Assembly: GCF_000384315.1 (NCBI RefSeq)
Contig: NZ_ARVW01000001.1
Span: forward strand, 6,386,157 to 6,450,156
Origin: Amycolatopsis nigrescens CSC17Ta-90
Lineage (GTDB): Bacteria > Actinomycetota > Actinomycetes > Mycobacteriales > Pseudonocardiaceae
Reading direction: 5' to 3'
Length of the DNA: 64,000 bases
Shown: piece by piece, positions 27,283 through 37,456 of the stretch
Numbering within the stretch: the stretch's first letter is position 1
Layout: every line of letters begins with the position of its first letter
The notes under the pieces: generated by a model
What the model was told of the DNA's origin: nothing
Databases searched by the model: none
The model's input: only the letters and a program-made list of their open reading frames with translations
Translations under genes and position numbers: made by a program

Positions 27283-29394
27283 TCAGGCGATGGGGACGCT
27301 GGCGACACCGGGGGCGAGGAAGGGCTTCCCGGTGACCTTCTCCGACACGCCGGTGCGGTCCAGGTACGGGGTGATCCCGCCAAGCCAGAACGGCCAGCCG
27401 GCGCCGAGCAGCAGGCACAGGTCGATGTCCTGCGCCTCGGCGACCACGCCCTCGTCGAGCATGATCCGCACCTCCTCGGCCATCGCGCCCAGCGCCCGCG
27501 CGCGGACCTCGTCGGCGGTGGACGGCCGGTCCTCCTGCTGCCACAGGGCGGCGACCTCGGGGTCGACCGTCGCGTTCCCTTTATCGTCCCAGACCCAGAC
27601 CCCGGACTTGCCCGCGTCGACGAACCGGCGCAGGTTCTCGCTCACCTTGAACCGGTCCGGGAAAGCCTCGTGCAGGGTGTCGCCGACGTGCAGCGCGATG
27701 GCGGGGCCGACCAACTGCATCAGGGTCAGCGGCGACATCGGCAGGCCGAGCGGTTCGAGCGCGCGGTCGGCCACCTCGAACGGGGTGCCCTCGTCGGCCG
27801 CGGTCAGCACCTCGCCGAGAAACCGCAGCAGCAGCCGGTTCACCACGAAGGCGGGCGCGTCCTTCACCAGCACGCTGGACTTCTTCAGCTGCTTGCCGAC
27901 CGAGAAGGCGGTGGCCAGCGAGGCGTCGTCGGTCCGCTCGCCGCGCACGATCTCCAACAGCGGCAGTACCGCGACCGGGTTGAAGAAGTGGAAGCCGACC
28001 ACGCGCTCCGGGTGCTCGAGCTTGGCCGCCATCTCGGTGATGGACAGCGACGACGTGTTCGTGGCCAGGATCGCCTCGGCGCTGACGTGCTGCTCGACCT
28101 CGGCGAAGACCTGCTGCTTGACGCCGAGCTCCTCGAACACCGCCTCGATCACGAAGTCGGCGTCGGCGAAGGCGGACTTGTCCAGCGAACCGGAGACCAG
28201 CGCCTTGAGCCGGTTCGACTCGTCCGGCGAGATCCGCTTCTTGCCCAGCAGCTTGTCGATTTCGTCGTGCACGTAGGACACGCCCTTGTCGACCCTGGCC
28301 TTGTCGATGTCGGTGAGCACCACCGGCACCTTCAGCCTGCGCACGAACAGCAACGCGAGCTGGCTGGCCATCAGGCCGGCGCCGACGATGCCGACCTTGG
28401 ACACCTTGCGGGCCAGCGACTTGTCCGGCGCACCGGCCGGCCGCTTCGCCCGCTTGTTGACCAGGTTGAACGAGTACAACCCGGTACGCACGGTGTCGTT
28501 CATCAGCAGCTCGGCCAGCGCGTCGGTCTCGGCCGCGTAGCCGCGCTCGAGGTCGTTCTCCCTGGCCAGCTCCAGCAGCTCGACGGTCTTGACCGCGCCG
28601 GGCGACGCACCCTTGGTCTTGCCGTCCACAACGGACTTGGCGCGGGCGATCGCGGCGTCCCAGCCGCCCCCGCGGTCGATCTCCCGGCGAGTCGGGGTCA
28701 GCTCCCCGCGCACCACCTTGGCCAGCCACAGCAGCGACTGCTCCAGGAAGTCGGCCGAGCCGAGCACCACGTCCACGATGCCGAGCTCGGCGGCCTTGGC
28801 CACGTTGAGCATCTTGTTCTGGTTCAGCGCGTTCTCGATGATCACGGTGACCGCGGCGTCCGGGCCGATCAGGTTCGGCAGCAGCTGCGTGCCGCCCCAG
28901 CCCGGGATCAGGCCGAGGAACACCTCGGGGAACGAGATGGCCGCGGTGTTCTCCGACAGCGTGCGGTAGTGGCACGAAAGCGCCAGCTCGAGCCCGCCGC
29001 CCATCACCGCGCCGTTGACGAGGGCGAAGGTCGGGATGGTGGTCTCGGTCAGCCGCCGGAACACGTCGTGCCCGGTCTGCGCGATCTGCCTGGCCAGCCC
29101 CGGCTCGGAGACCTGCTCGACCCCGGAGAGGTCCGCGCCGACCGCGAAGATGAACGGCTTGCCGGTCACCGCGATCGCGGCCGGTTCGGCGGCGAACGCC
29201 TCGTCCAGTGCGGCGTTCAGGCTCACCAGCCCCTGCGGGCCGAAGGTGGACGGCCGGGTGTGGTCGTGCCCGTTGTCGATGGTGATCAGCGCGACCTGCT
29301 TGTCCAGCCCCGGCACGGAGATCAGCCGGGTGACGGCCTCGGTCACCACCTCGTCGGGGAAGGCGGCCTTCGCCTGCTCAGCGGAAAAAGTCAT
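27283..29394 (-). CDS. fadB: Fatty-acid oxidation enzyme: enoyl-CoA hydratase / 3-hydroxyacyl-CoA dehydrogenase
   Basis: About 703 residues. N-terminal crotonase domain with NGAVMGGGLELALSC (oxyanion hole and Glu) and FPEVFLGLIPGWGG; middle NAD-binding domain starting KVGIVGAGLMASQLALLF near residue 331; 3HCDH domains with VVGFHFFNPVAVLPLLEIV and KDAPAFVVNRLLLRFL. It hydrates and oxidises acyl-CoA in the beta-oxidation cycle. ATG at 29394 shares a base with the thiolase stop (TGATG) and has GGGAG 7 nt upstream; a GTG one codon earlier is possible. Confidence 0.92.
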   Translation of the reverse strand: MTFSAEQAKAAFPDEVVTEAVTRLISVPGLDKQVALITIDNGHDHTRPSTFGPQGLVSLNAALDEAFAAEPAAIAVTGKPFIFAVGADLSGVEQVSEPGLARQIAQTGHDVFRRLTETTIPTFALVNGAVMGGGLELALSCHYRTLSENTAAISFPEVFLGLIPGWGGTQLLPNLIGPDAAVTVIIENALNQNKMLNVAKAAELGIVDVVLGSADFLEQSLLWLAKVVRGELTPTRREIDRGGGWDAAIARAKSVVDGKTKGASPGAVKTVELLELARENDLERGYAAETDALAELLMNDTVRTGLYSFNLVNKRAKRPAGAPDKSLARKVSKVGIVGAGLMASQLALLFVRRLKVPVVLTDIDKARVDKGVSYVHDEIDKLLGKKRISPDESNRLKALVSGSLDKSAFADADFVIEAVFEELGVKQQVFAEVEQHVSAEAILATNTSSLSITEMAAKLEHPERVVGFHFFNPVAVLPLLEIVRGERTDDASLATAFSVGKQLKKSSVLVKDAPAFVVNRLLLRFLGEVLTAADEGTPFEVADRALEPLGLPMSPLTLMQLVGPAIALHVGDTLHEAFPDRFKVSENLRRFVDAGKSGVWVWDDKGNATVDPEVAALWQQEDRPSTADEVRARALGAMAEEVRIMLDEGVVAEAQDIDLCLLLGAGWPFWLGGITPYLDRTGVSEKVTGKPFLAPGVASVPIA

Positions 29395-30626
29395 CACTTA
29401 GCTCCCTCGAAAGCCGGGTTCTCCCAGATCACGGTGCCGCCCATGCCGATCCCGATGCACATCGTGGTGATGCCGTAGCGGACGTCGGGGCGCTCGGCGA
29501 ACTGCCGGGAAAGCTGGGTCATCAGCCGCACCCCGGAGGAGGCCAGCGGGTGGCCGCAGGCGATCGCGCCGCCCCACGGGTTCACCCGCTCGTCGTCCTG
29601 GTCGATCCCGAAGTGGTCCAGGAAGGCCAGTACCTGCACCGCGAACGCCTCGTTGATCTCGAACAGGCCGATGTCCGAAATGGACAGTCCGGTGCGGGCG
29701 AGCACCTTTTCGGTGGCCGGCACCGGGCCGAGGCCCATCACCTCCGGCTCCACCCCGGCGAAGGAGTAGCCGACCAGCCGCATGCCGACCGGCAGGCCGA
29801 GCTCGCGGGCGGTGTCCTCGTCGGCCAAGATCGCGCCGGTCGCGCCGTCGTTGAGCCCGGCCGCGTTGCCCGCGGTGACCCGGCCGTGCGGGCGGAACGG
29901 GGTCTTCAACCCGGCCAGCTGCTCCACCGTGGTGCCGGGCCGCGGCGGCTCGTCCTCGGTGGCCAATCCCCAGCCCAGTTCTTCGGAGCGGGTGGCCACC
30001 GGCACCAGCTCCGGGCCGATCTTGCCGGCCTTGACCGCGTCCGCGTAGCGCTCCTGGCTGCGGGCGGCGTAGGCGTCGGTGCGCTGCTTGGTGATCGACG
30101 GGTGCCGGTCGTGCACGTTCTCCGCGGTCTGGCCCATCACCAGCGCGGTGGGGTCGACCAGCTTGTCCGCCACGATCCGCGGGTTCGGGTCCACGCCCTC
30201 GCCCATCGGGTGCCTGCCCATGTGCTCGACCCCGCCGGCGATGGCGAGGTCGTAGGCGCCGAAGCCGATCCCGCTCGCGATCGTGGTCACCGCGGTCATC
30301 GCGCCGGCGCACATCCGGTCGATGGCGAACCCGGGCACCGACTTGGGCAGCCCGGACAGCAGCGCGGCGGTCCGGCCGATGGTCAGGCCCTGGTCGCCGA
30401 TCTGCGTGGTCGCCGCGACGGCGACCTCGTCCACGCGCTCCGGCGGCAGTTCCGGATGCCGGCGCAGCAGTTCGCGGATGACCTTGACGACCAGGTCGTC
30501 GGCACGGGTTCCGGCGTAGATGCCCTTGTCGCCTGCCTTGCCGAACGGGGTGCGCACCCCTTCGACGAAGGCCACGTTGCGCACGGCTCGCGCGTTCGGC
30601 GCGAGCGGCGTTGCGGGTGAGCCCAC
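29394..30626 (-). CDS. fadA: Acetyl-CoA C-acyltransferase (3-ketoacyl-CoA thiolase)
   Basis: 410 residues. Nucleophilic Cys in DRMCAGAMTAV (near 104), His in GGAIACGHPLASSG and second Cys in TTMCIGIGMGG. It performs the last, thiolytic step of beta-oxidation and forms the usual complex with FadB, encoded directly behind it. GTG start at 30626 (MGSPATPLAPNARAVRNV) with GAGGAG 6 nt upstream; the frame extends to 30770 over two possible operators and is not used. Confidence 0.92.
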   Translation of the reverse strand: MGSPATPLAPNARAVRNVAFVEGVRTPFGKAGDKGIYAGTRADDLVVKVIRELLRRHPELPPERVDEVAVAATTQIGDQGLTIGRTAALLSGLPKSVPGFAIDRMCAGAMTAVTTIASGIGFGAYDLAIAGGVEHMGRHPMGEGVDPNPRIVADKLVDPTALVMGQTAENVHDRHPSITKQRTDAYAARSQERYADAVKAGKIGPELVPVATRSEELGWGLATEDEPPRPGTTVEQLAGLKTPFRPHGRVTAGNAAGLNDGATGAILADEDTARELGLPVGMRLVGYSFAGVEPEVMGLGPVPATEKVLARTGLSISDIGLFEINEAFAVQVLAFLDHFGIDQDDERVNPWGGAIACGHPLASSGVRLMTQLSRQFAERPDVRYGITTMCIGIGMGGTVIWENPAFEGAK

Positions 30627-30672
30627 GAATTGCTCCTCGGTATTGGGGAATCCTGAGGCGACCATAGCCCTT

Positions 30673-30703
30673 GTTACCGATGGGTAACCAGGGGCGTACC
30701 CCT
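30673..30703. promoter_or_regulatory. Two adjacent inverted repeats upstream of fadAB
   Basis: GTTACCGATGGGTAAC (30673-30688; 6-bp arms, 4-bp spacer) and, 1 bp further, AGGGGCGTACCCCT (30690-30703; 5-bp arms). They lie 47-77 bp before the thiolase start on the promoter side. Likely binding sites for a fatty-acid-responsive repressor; no such regulator gene is next to them. Confidence 0.45.
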
Positions 30704-30762
30704 GACGAGTGGCCCAACACACCCGCTCGACGCCGAATGGCGGCTTCTTCCCGTTGGCAAAC

Positions 30763-30815
30763 GAGCCCAACGTGACGTTTGGCTCGTTCTATTGGCCGAA
30801 CGTCACGTTGGGCTC
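30763..30815. terminator. Long hairpin behind RNase D
   Basis: GAGCCCAACGTGACGTTTGG at 30763-30782 and its near-perfect complement at 30796-30815 (one mismatch), with a 13-nt loop. It begins 19 bp past the RNase D stop and would form a 20-bp stem in that transcript. There is no U-tract, as is usual in actinomycetes. Confidence 0.65.
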
Positions 30816-30833
30816 GCCGGATGGGGAGCGGGA

Positions 30834-32093
30834 TCAGGCGGCGGTGGCCTGCAGGGCCTTGGTGATCTCCGCGGTGGTCAGCTCGACCTGCCACGGCCGT
30901 GCGCCACCGGCGCGCAGCACCTCGGCGACGCCGGCTTCGCCGCGGTCCTCCGGCGGGCGCCAGCAGGTGCGGCGCAGCAGGTCGGGCAGCAGCAGGTTCT
31001 CCACCGGCAGCCGGTGGTGCTCGGCGAGCTTGGTCAGCGCGGCCCTGGCCGCGGTCAGCCTGGCCGCCGCGTCCGGGTCCTTGTCCGCCCACCGGTTCGG
31101 CGGCGGCGGGCCGTCGCTGGGCTGGGACGGGTTGGGCAGCTCTTCGCGCGGCAAGGTGCGCGCGTGCTGCAGGTGCCGCAGCCAGCTGCTGGTGTACTTG
31201 CGCTGCACGCGGCCGCCGAACACCGGCAGTGCCTGCAACTCGGCCACCGTGCTGGGCTCGGCGAGCACCGCGTTCACGATCGCGCTGTCCGGCAGCACCC
31301 GGCTCGGTGCGCGGTCGCGCTTGCGGGCGAGCTCGTCACGGGCCTGCCAGAGCGCCCGCACCGCGGCGAGGCCGCGCGCGGTGCGCACCTTGTGGATGCC
31401 GGAGGTGCGGCGCCACGGCTCGGCCCTCGGTGCCGCGGCGGGTGCGGTGCGGATCGCCTCGAACTCCTGGTGCGCCCACTCCAGCTTGCCCTGGGCGGCC
31501 AGCTCGGCCTCCAGCTTTTCGCGCAGCGGGATGAGCAGCTCCACGTCCAGTGCCGCGTAGTTCAGCCAGTCCACCGGCAGCGGCCGTTTGGACCAGTCCG
31601 CCGCGCTATGCCCCTTTTCGAGCTGGTAGCCGAGCAGCCGCTCGACCAGGGTGCCCAGCGCGACCCGGTCGTAGCCGGCCAGCCTGCCCGCCAGCTCGGA
31701 GTCGAACAGGCTCGCCGGGTGCAGCCCCAGCTCGGCCAGGCAGGGCAGATCCTGGCTGGCGGCGTGCAGCACCCACTCCGCGTCGTTGAGCACGGCGGCC
31801 AGCGGGTCCAGCTCGCCCTCCAGGGCGATCGGGTCCACCAGCGACGTGCCGGCGCCCTCCCGGCGGAGCTGGACCAGATAGGCCTTGGGCCAGTACCGGT
31901 AGCCGGAAGCACGTTCGGTGTCCACCGCGACGGCACCGGTGCCGGCCGCCAGTTCGCGGCAGGCGTCGGCCAGCGCGACCGGGTCGACGATGACCGGCGG
32001 GGTGCCCTCCGCGGGTTCCTTCAGCAGGATGGGCGCAGTCGCCCCAGCGGTGTCTTCGTCGATGCCGTCGGCCCCACGATCTGCGGTTTCCAC
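30834..32093 (-). CDS. rnd: Ribonuclease D
   Basis: 419 residues. DEDD exonuclease domain with D58 and E60 (VAVDTERASGYRY), D in AASQDLPCL and the final Tyr/Asp in LNYAALDVELL; then an HRDC domain around residues 230-310. RNase D trims the 3' ends of tRNA and other stable RNAs. GTG start at 32093 has no Shine-Dalgarno site; TAGGGT ends 8 nt before it, which fits a -10 box and leaderless translation. Neighbouring DUF3000 and hem genes match the conserved actinobacterial order. Confidence 0.9.
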   Translation of the reverse strand: METADRGADGIDEDTAGATAPILLKEPAEGTPPVIVDPVALADACRELAAGTGAVAVDTERASGYRYWPKAYLVQLRREGAGTSLVDPIALEGELDPLAAVLNDAEWVLHAASQDLPCLAELGLHPASLFDSELAGRLAGYDRVALGTLVERLLGYQLEKGHSAADWSKRPLPVDWLNYAALDVELLIPLREKLEAELAAQGKLEWAHQEFEAIRTAPAAAPRAEPWRRTSGIHKVRTARGLAAVRALWQARDELARKRDRAPSRVLPDSAIVNAVLAEPSTVAELQALPVFGGRVQRKYTSSWLRHLQHARTLPREELPNPSQPSDGPPPPNRWADKDPDAAARLTAARAALTKLAEHHRLPVENLLLPDLLRRTCWRPPEDRGEAGVAEVLRAGGARPWQVELTTAEITKALQATAA

Positions 32094-32161
32094 AAGTATC
32101 GACCCTACGGGACGGGCGTACCGCGCCTGGTCCGCCCGTCCCCCGGGTTCGTTCTGGTACG

Positions 32162-32878
32162 TCAGCGGATTACGCCTGCGCGCATCGCCAGCGCCACCAT
32201 CTGTGCCCTGTCCCCGGTGCCGAGCTTGCGCCCGATGCGGGACAGGTGTGACTTCACCGTGAGCGCGGAGAGGCTGAGTTCCTCTCCGATCTCCTTGTTG
32301 GACTGGCCATCGGCGACGAGCTGCAGCACCTCGACCTCGCGTGCGGACAGCTCACGCGGGGTGTTGTCGGTGCCGGCAACCCTGGTGCCGGTGGCCAGGA
32401 CCGGTGCCACGCTGGGATCTGCGTACACGCCGCCCTCGAGCACCCTGCGCACGCCATCGGTGACTACCACCGGCGACGCTGACTTGAGCAGGTATGCCTG
32501 AGCTCCGGCCTGGAACGCCGACCTCACCGCGTACGGATCGTCGGACGATGCGAGCACCACGACCCGAGGCCAGCCATGGCTACGGAGTTCCGTAACCAGC
32601 TCGATGCCACTGCCATCGGGCAGGCCGAGATCGAGAATTGCCAGGTCACATGGCCCAGTGGCCGTTGCCCTCGCTCTCGCCTCGGCTACCGTGGCAGCCT
32701 CGTGTACGGTGCCCGCACCCATTTGTGCGAGTCGTGCGGCAATCGCCTCTCTCAGTAACGGGTGGTCGTCGACCACCAGCACTGAGAAAAGCTCCTCCCG
32801 CGGATGCGGAACCATGCTCGCCGGCAAAGCACCGGCTGGCGTGGATCTGACGGCCTGAGATAAGCCGACGGCAGCCAC
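32162..32878 (-). CDS. NarL/FixJ family response regulator (orphan)
   Basis: About 238 residues. Receiver: VLVVDDHPLLREA, phospho-Asp in LAILDLGLPDGSG, K in YLLKSASP. C-terminal LuxR-type HTH: LSAREVEVLQLVADGQSNKEIGEEL and LTVKSHLSRIGRKL. No kinase gene is near, so its input is unknown. GTG start at 32878 chosen for AGGGAGG 7 nt upstream; the frame extends 14 codons more. It lies between DUF3000 and RNase D, in the same direction. Confidence 0.87.
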   Translation of the reverse strand: MAAVGLSQAVRSTPAGALPASMVPHPREELFSVLVVDDHPLLREAIAARLAQMGAGTVHEAATVAEARARATATGPCDLAILDLGLPDGSGIELVTELRSHGWPRVVVLASSDDPYAVRSAFQAGAQAYLLKSASPVVVTDGVRRVLEGGVYADPSVAPVLATGTRVAGTDNTPRELSAREVEVLQLVADGQSNKEIGEELSLSALTVKSHLSRIGRKLGTGDRAQMVALAMRAGVIR

Positions 32879-33507
32879 GTCACTACCTCCCTGGAGTCGG
32901 TCGTGCCCCCCGACCGGCACCGGGACTTTCGGCCAATCAGCCGCGCCAGCTTTAGACCGAAAGTGGTGTCGTCGAAGGCACTCTAGCCGCCCGAGCGGGT
33001 CTGCGGGGGGATCGAACGGGTATCTATCCCGATCGAGTAGTTACTCCCGGGCATCGTTGTCACACGATCGGGCTAGTACACGGCCGGTGGCTAACGGATG
33101 GCCCTATGAACACGATGCAGTATGAATGATTATCGGGTTGTGGGCGTGCAGACGGTGCGTGCAAACGCTCACGCTGTTCCCCGGCAAGGTCGTCACGAGT
33201 GCGTCAGGTCGCGGAATGACCGATTTTCCAGGCGGTGATCTTGCCGGGTCCGCCGGACTCGCCGGTCCGGCGAACCCGCGCGCGAGTGCGGCGGGCGGCC
33301 GGCTCGTCGCCGCCAGGAGCGACGGCGGAGCCGGTCCGGACCTGAAGTTGATGTTGCCGTCCGTGACTGAGCGTGTCTCACGATAGTGGCCTAGCGCCGG
33401 TCACCCGGGCAAGGTGCCGTGCGGTGGCATTTGCGCGCGGGGGGCGGCGCCCGCCCGGCAGGGCACCCCGGCGGCGTTAGCCCGTCTGCGAGGCGCTCAG
33501 GAGGTGC
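32879..33507. other. 629-bp region without a convincing gene
   Basis: Upstream of the orphan response regulator and downstream of DUF3000. The stretch 32950-33120 is comparatively AT-rich and probably holds the regulator promoter. A GC-rich inverted repeat (CGCCGGA at 33251, TCCGGCG at 33266) may end the DUF3000 transcript. Short frames at 33126-33386 and 33193-33381 have poor codon bias and no recognisable product. Confidence 0.4.
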
Positions 33508-34071
33508 TCAGGAGGTCTGGCGCTGCCCGAAGAAGGTGACGCCCACCGGCGGCAGCCCGGCCACGCTGGACATGAGCTGGCAGAACGCCTCGCCGTGCGG
33601 GCGCAGTTCGGCGTCGGTCGGGGTCCAGGATGCCCGGAGCTCGAGGTCGTCGGTCCTGGCCGGGCCGGAAATGTCGCCGAACCGGGCCGAGGAGGTCTCG
33701 GTGACCGTGCCGCCCAGCGCGGTCCAGGTGGCGCCGGAGCTTTCCAGCGCGTCGGTCAGCCAGGACCAGCCGACCGCCGGCAGGAACGGGTCGGTGGCCA
33801 GTTCGCGGTCGAGCTCGGCCCGCACGTAGACGACGAGGCGGAGCACGCCGTCCCAGTTCTCCTGGCCGTCCGGGTCGTGCAGCAGCACCAGCCTGCCCGA
33901 GGCCAGCACGTCCGCCGGCCCGGTGGTCTCGCAGCTCAGGGCGTAGGACCACGGCGCGAGCCGCTGCGGCGGACGCATGCTCTCCAGGGTCACTTCCGGC
34001 CGGGGCCGGACGGATTGCAGCGCCGCGACAGCCTCACGGAACAAGTCGGGCGCCTGCGTCATCGCGGTCAC
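33508..34071 (-). CDS. DUF3000 family protein
   Basis: About 187 residues. The opening MTAMTQAPDLFREAVAAL and the middle block RLAPWSYALS, GRLVLLHDPDGQENWDG are the signature of the actinobacterial DUF3000 family, whose function is unknown. The gene is conserved beside hemE and RNase D in many actinobacteria. GTG at 34071 or ATG at 34062 could be the start; both lack a strong ribosome site. Divergent from hemE. Confidence 0.8.
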   Translation of the reverse strand: MTAMTQAPDLFREAVAALQSVRPRPEVTLESMRPPQRLAPWSYALSCETTGPADVLASGRLVLLHDPDGQENWDGVLRLVVYVRAELDRELATDPFLPAVGWSWLTDALESSGATWTALGGTVTETSSARFGDISGPARTDDLELRASWTPTDAELRPHGEAFCQLMSSVAGLPPVGVTFFGQRQTS

Positions 34072-34193
34072 GAACTCGACTTTAAGGCGCCGACGGCGCG
34101 CGAAGCGCGCAAGACGCGCCGAGACACGGCGATAAGGAAGAGGCAGCTTTGCCGAGGGCAACGGACGCCACCAGTGCCACCGGTGGCACCATA

Positions 34194-35285
34194 ATGAGGA
34201 TGCCTACCACTGCTGAGACGCGGCCACAACCCGCCCGCCGCGAGCTCTCCGAAGCCCCGTTCCTGGTCGCCGCCCGCGGCGGGAAACCGGCCAGGCTGCC
34301 GGTCTGGTTCATGCGGCAGGCGGGCCGGTCGCTGCCGGAGTACCGCGCCCTGCGCGAGGGCGTGCCGATGCTGGACGCCTGCTTCGACCCGGAGATGCTG
34401 GCCGAGGTGACGCTGCAGCCGGTGCGCCGGCACGGGGTGGACGCGGCGATCCTGTTCAGCGACATCGTGGTGCCGCTGAAGGCGGCCGGGCTGGACATCG
34501 ACATCGTGCCGGGCACCGGCCCGGTGGTGGCTTCGCCGGTGCGCGACGCGGCCGCGGTGGCCGCCGTGCCGCTGCTCGACCCGGAGCAGGTCGCGCCGGT
34601 CGCGGACGGGGTGCGGCTGCTGGTCGAGCGGCTCGGCAGCACGCCGCTGATCGGGTTCGCCGGCGCACCGTTCACCCTGGCCTCCTACCTGATCGAGGGC
34701 GGGCCGAGCCGCAACCACGAGCACACCAAGGCGTTGATGCACGCCGACCCCGAGCTCTGGCACTCACTCGCCGGCAGGCTCGCCGACGTCGCGCTGACCT
34801 TCCTGCGCGCCCAGCTGGACGCCGGGGTGGACGCGGTGCAGCTGTTCGACTCCTGGGCCGGCGCGCTCTCGCCGAGGGACTACCGCGAGTTCGTGCTGCC
34901 GCATTCGGCCAGGGTGCTGGCCGGGGTGGCGGAGTACGGCGTGCCGCGGATCCACTTCGGCGTCGGCACCGGTGAGCTGCTCACGGCGATGCGCGACGCC
35001 GGTGCGGACGTGGTCGGCGTGGACTGGCGGGTCCCGCTGGACGAGGCCGTGCGGCGCCTTTCAGTGCCCGATTCGGCACCGGACCACGCTCGCCCGGTGG
35101 TGCAGGGCAATCTCGACCCGGCGCTGCTGCTCGCGTCCTGGCCGGTGGTGGAGGCCGAGGTGCGCCGGATCGCCGCCGAGGGCAAGGCCGCCGCGGGGCA
35201 CATCTTCAACCTCGGCCACGGCGTGCTGCCCGGTACCGACCCGGAGGTGCTGACCAGGGTCGTCGAGCTGGTCCACCGGCTGTGA
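34194..35285 (+). CDS. hemE: Uroporphyrinogen decarboxylase
   Basis: About 363 residues. [17 protein letters not shown] is the substrate-binding URO-D signature 1 and [17 protein letters not shown] signature 2; the conserved Asp is in AAILFSDIV. It converts uroporphyrinogen III to coproporphyrinogen III. Start ATG at 34194 or 34200; neither has a good ribosome site, and CATAAT at 34190-34195 looks like a -10 box, so a leaderless transcript starting near 34200 is possible. First gene of hemE-hemY-chdC; its stop overlaps the hemY GTG. Confidence 0.93.
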   Translation: MRMPTTAETRPQPARRELSEAPFLVAARGGKPARLPVWFMRQAGRSLPEYRALREGVPMLDACFDPEMLAEVTLQPVRRHGVDAAILFSDIVVPLKAAGLDIDIVPGTGPVVASPVRDAAAVAAVPLLDPEQVAPVADGVRLLVERLGSTPLIGFAGAPFTLASYLIEGGPSRNHEHTKALMHADPELWHSLAGRLADVALTFLRAQLDAGVDAVQLFDSWAGALSPRDYREFVLPHSARVLAGVAEYGVPRIHFGVGTGELLTAMRDAGADVVGVDWRVPLDEAVRRLSVPDSAPDHARPVVQGNLDPALLLASWPVVEAEVRRIAAEGKAAAGHIFNLGHGVLPGTDPEVLTRVVELVHRL

Positions 35286-36715
35286 CCGGGCCACTCGGCG
35301 AGCCGCGGCACGTCGCGGTGGTCGGCGGCGGGATCTCCGGGCTGACCGCCGCCTACCGGCTTCGGCGGCTGCTCGGCGACCGGGTGACCGTCACGGTGGT
35401 CGAGTCCACCGGTTCGCTCGGCGGCAAGCTGCGCACGGCCGAGGTCGCCGGCAGGCCGTTCGACCTCGGCGCGGAGGCCTTCCTGGCCCGCCGCCCGGAG
35501 GCGCTCGCGCTGGTCGAGGAGATCGGCCTTGCCGGGGTGCTGACCCATCCGACCAGGGCGCGGGCCACCATCCGCGCCGGCGGTACCGCGGCCGGGCTGC
35601 CCGGCGGCACCGTGATGGGCGTGCCCGGGTCGGCGGAGGCGGTGGCCGGACTGCTGTCCCCGGACGGCGCGCGCCGGGTCGCGGCCGAACCGGAACTGCC
35701 GCCGGTGACGTTGCCGGAGACCGACGTCCGGCTCGGCCCGCTGCTGCGGGAACGGTTCGGCGACGAGCTGGTCGACCGGCTGGTGGACCCGCTGCTCGGC
35801 GGGGTCTACGCCGGCGGGGCGGACGGGCTCGGTCTGCGCGCCACCATGCCCGGCCTTGCCGCGAAACTGGACGGCGGCGCCGGCTCGCTCACCGCGGCCG
35901 CCGCGGCACTGCTGCCCGCCACCCCGTCGGCCTCGCCGGTGTTCGGCACGCTGCTCGGCGGGCTGGGCGTCCTGGTGGACCGGCTCACCGAGCTGGCGAA
36001 GCCGGAGGTCCGGCTGGGCGTTCCAGTGCGTTCGCTGCGGCGCAGGCCGTCCGGCTGGCGGCTCGAACTCGGCGCGGCCGCCTACGCGCACGCGCCGGAG
36101 GACGCCGTGCTGGACGTGGACGCGGTGCTGCTCGCGGTGCCCGCTCCGGCGGCGAGGCGGCTGCTCGCGGAGGCGGCACCGGCGGCCTCCGCCGCACTCG
36201 GCGAGGTGGAGCTGGCCTCGATGGCGGTCGTCGGCCTGGCCTACCCGCCCGGTACCGGGCTGCCGGACGCGTCCGGGGTGCTGATCGGCGCGGGGGAGCG
36301 CGATGCCTCCGGCCGACCGCTGGCGGCGAAGGCGTTCACCTTCTCGGCCCGGAAATGGGCCCACTACGGCGAACCCGGCGGGCCGGTGCTGCTGCGCGGC
36401 TCGGTCGGCCGGTTCGGCGAGCCCGGCGCGCTGGACGCGACCGACGAGGAGCTGGTCCGCCTGGTACGCGCGGACCTGGCGGAGGTGAGCGGGCTGACCG
36501 CCGAGCCGGTCGACGTGTTGGTGCACCGCTGGGGCGGCGGGCTGCCGCAGTACGGCGCCGGGCACGCGGAGCGGGTCGGCCGGATCGAGCGCGCGCTGGC
36601 CGCGGTGCCCGGGCTGGAACTGGCCGGGGCGGTACTGCACGGCGTCGGCATCCCGGCCTGCGTCGCCACCGCGGACGCCGCGGCGGTCCGCGTCACGTCC
36701 GGCCTGGCTCCCTGA
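35282..36715 (+). CDS. hemY: Coproporphyrinogen III / protoporphyrinogen oxidase
   Basis: 477 residues. FAD-binding [48 protein letters not shown], and the C-terminal [20 protein letters not shown]. In actinobacteria this enzyme (also called CgoX) oxidises coproporphyrinogen III to coproporphyrin III in the coproporphyrin-dependent haem route. GTG start at 35282 overlaps the hemE stop by 4 bp. The presence of chdC next door supports this route over the protoporphyrin route. Confidence 0.92.
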   Translation: MTGPLGEPRHVAVVGGGISGLTAAYRLRRLLGDRVTVTVVESTGSLGGKLRTAEVAGRPFDLGAEAFLARRPEALALVEEIGLAGVLTHPTRARATIRAGGTAAGLPGGTVMGVPGSAEAVAGLLSPDGARRVAAEPELPPVTLPETDVRLGPLLRERFGDELVDRLVDPLLGGVYAGGADGLGLRATMPGLAAKLDGGAGSLTAAAAALLPATPSASPVFGTLLGGLGVLVDRLTELAKPEVRLGVPVRSLRRRPSGWRLELGAAAYAHAPEDAVLDVDAVLLAVPAPAARRLLAEAAPAASAALGEVELASMAVVGLAYPPGTGLPDASGVLIGAGERDASGRPLAAKAFTFSARKWAHYGEPGGPVLLRGSVGRFGEPGALDATDEELVRLVRADLAEVSGLTAEPVDVLVHRWGGGLPQYGAGHAERVGRIERALAAVPGLELAGAVLHGVGIPACVATADAAAVRVTSGLAP

Positions 36716-36748
36716 CGCCTCTCAGCGGGCGAGTGCCAAGATGGGCGC

Positions 36749-37441
36749 ATGGCGCGGCTTAACTACAACGAGCTCAACGACACCATTCGCTACACCGCAT
36801 GGTCGGTGTTCCAGGTCCAGCCGGGGCGGCTGCCCGAGGACCGCGGGCCGGCGGCCCGTGAGACCACCGAGTACCTGGATGCCTTGGCGGACAAGGGTGT
36901 CGTGGTGCGCGGGATGTACGACGTGGCCGGCCTCCGCGCCGACGCGGACTTTATGGTCTGGTGGCACGCCGAGGAGATCGAGCAGGTTCAGGCCGCCTAC
37001 AACGGCTTCCGCCGCACCCCGCTCGGTCGCGTGTCCACTCCGGTCTGGAGCCAGGTCGCGCTGCACCGGCCCGCCGAGTTCAACAAGAGCCACGTGCCCG
37101 CCTTCCTGGCCGGTGAAGAGGCGCGCAAGTTCATCTGCGTGTACCCCTTCGTGCGGTCCTACGAGTGGTACCTGCTGCCGGACGACGAGCGCCGCAAGAT
37201 GCTCGCCGACCACGGCAAGGAGGCCAGGGACTACCCGGACGTCCGCGCGAACACGGTCGCGTCCTTCGCACTCGGCGACTACGAGTGGATCCTCGCCTTC
37301 GAGGCCGACGAACTGCACCGGATCGTCGACCTGATGCGCCACCTTCGCGGCACCGAAGCGCGGCTTCACGTGCGCGAGGAGATCCCGTTCTACACCGGCA
37401 CCAGGGTGGCGCCGTCGGAGCTCATCGCCGCCCTGCCCTGA
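36749..37441 (+). CDS. chdC: Coproheme decarboxylase (HemQ/ChdC)
   Basis: 230 residues, chlorite dismutase family. [20 protein letters not shown] at the N-terminus; [13 protein letters not shown] carries the catalytic Tyr; [15 protein letters not shown] carries the proximal haem-ligand His. It makes haem b from coproheme, the last step in Gram-positive bacteria. 33 bp after hemY on the same strand. Convergent with the helicase partner gene, whose stop is 15 bp away. Confidence 0.92.
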   Translation: MARLNYNELNDTIRYTAWSVFQVQPGRLPEDRGPAARETTEYLDALADKGVVVRGMYDVAGLRADADFMVWWHAEEIEQVQAAYNGFRRTPLGRVSTPVWSQVALHRPAEFNKSHVPAFLAGEEARKFICVYPFVRSYEWYLLPDDERRKMLADHGKEARDYPDVRANTVASFALGDYEWILAFEADELHRIVDLMRHLRGTEARLHVREEIPFYTGTRVAPSELIAALP

Positions 37442-37456
37442 CACACGTGGGCCGGT

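Noticed and set aside
33126..33386. Possible small gene upstream of the orphan regulator
   Set aside because: No ribosome site, weak codon bias and no recognisable motif; treated as non-coding.
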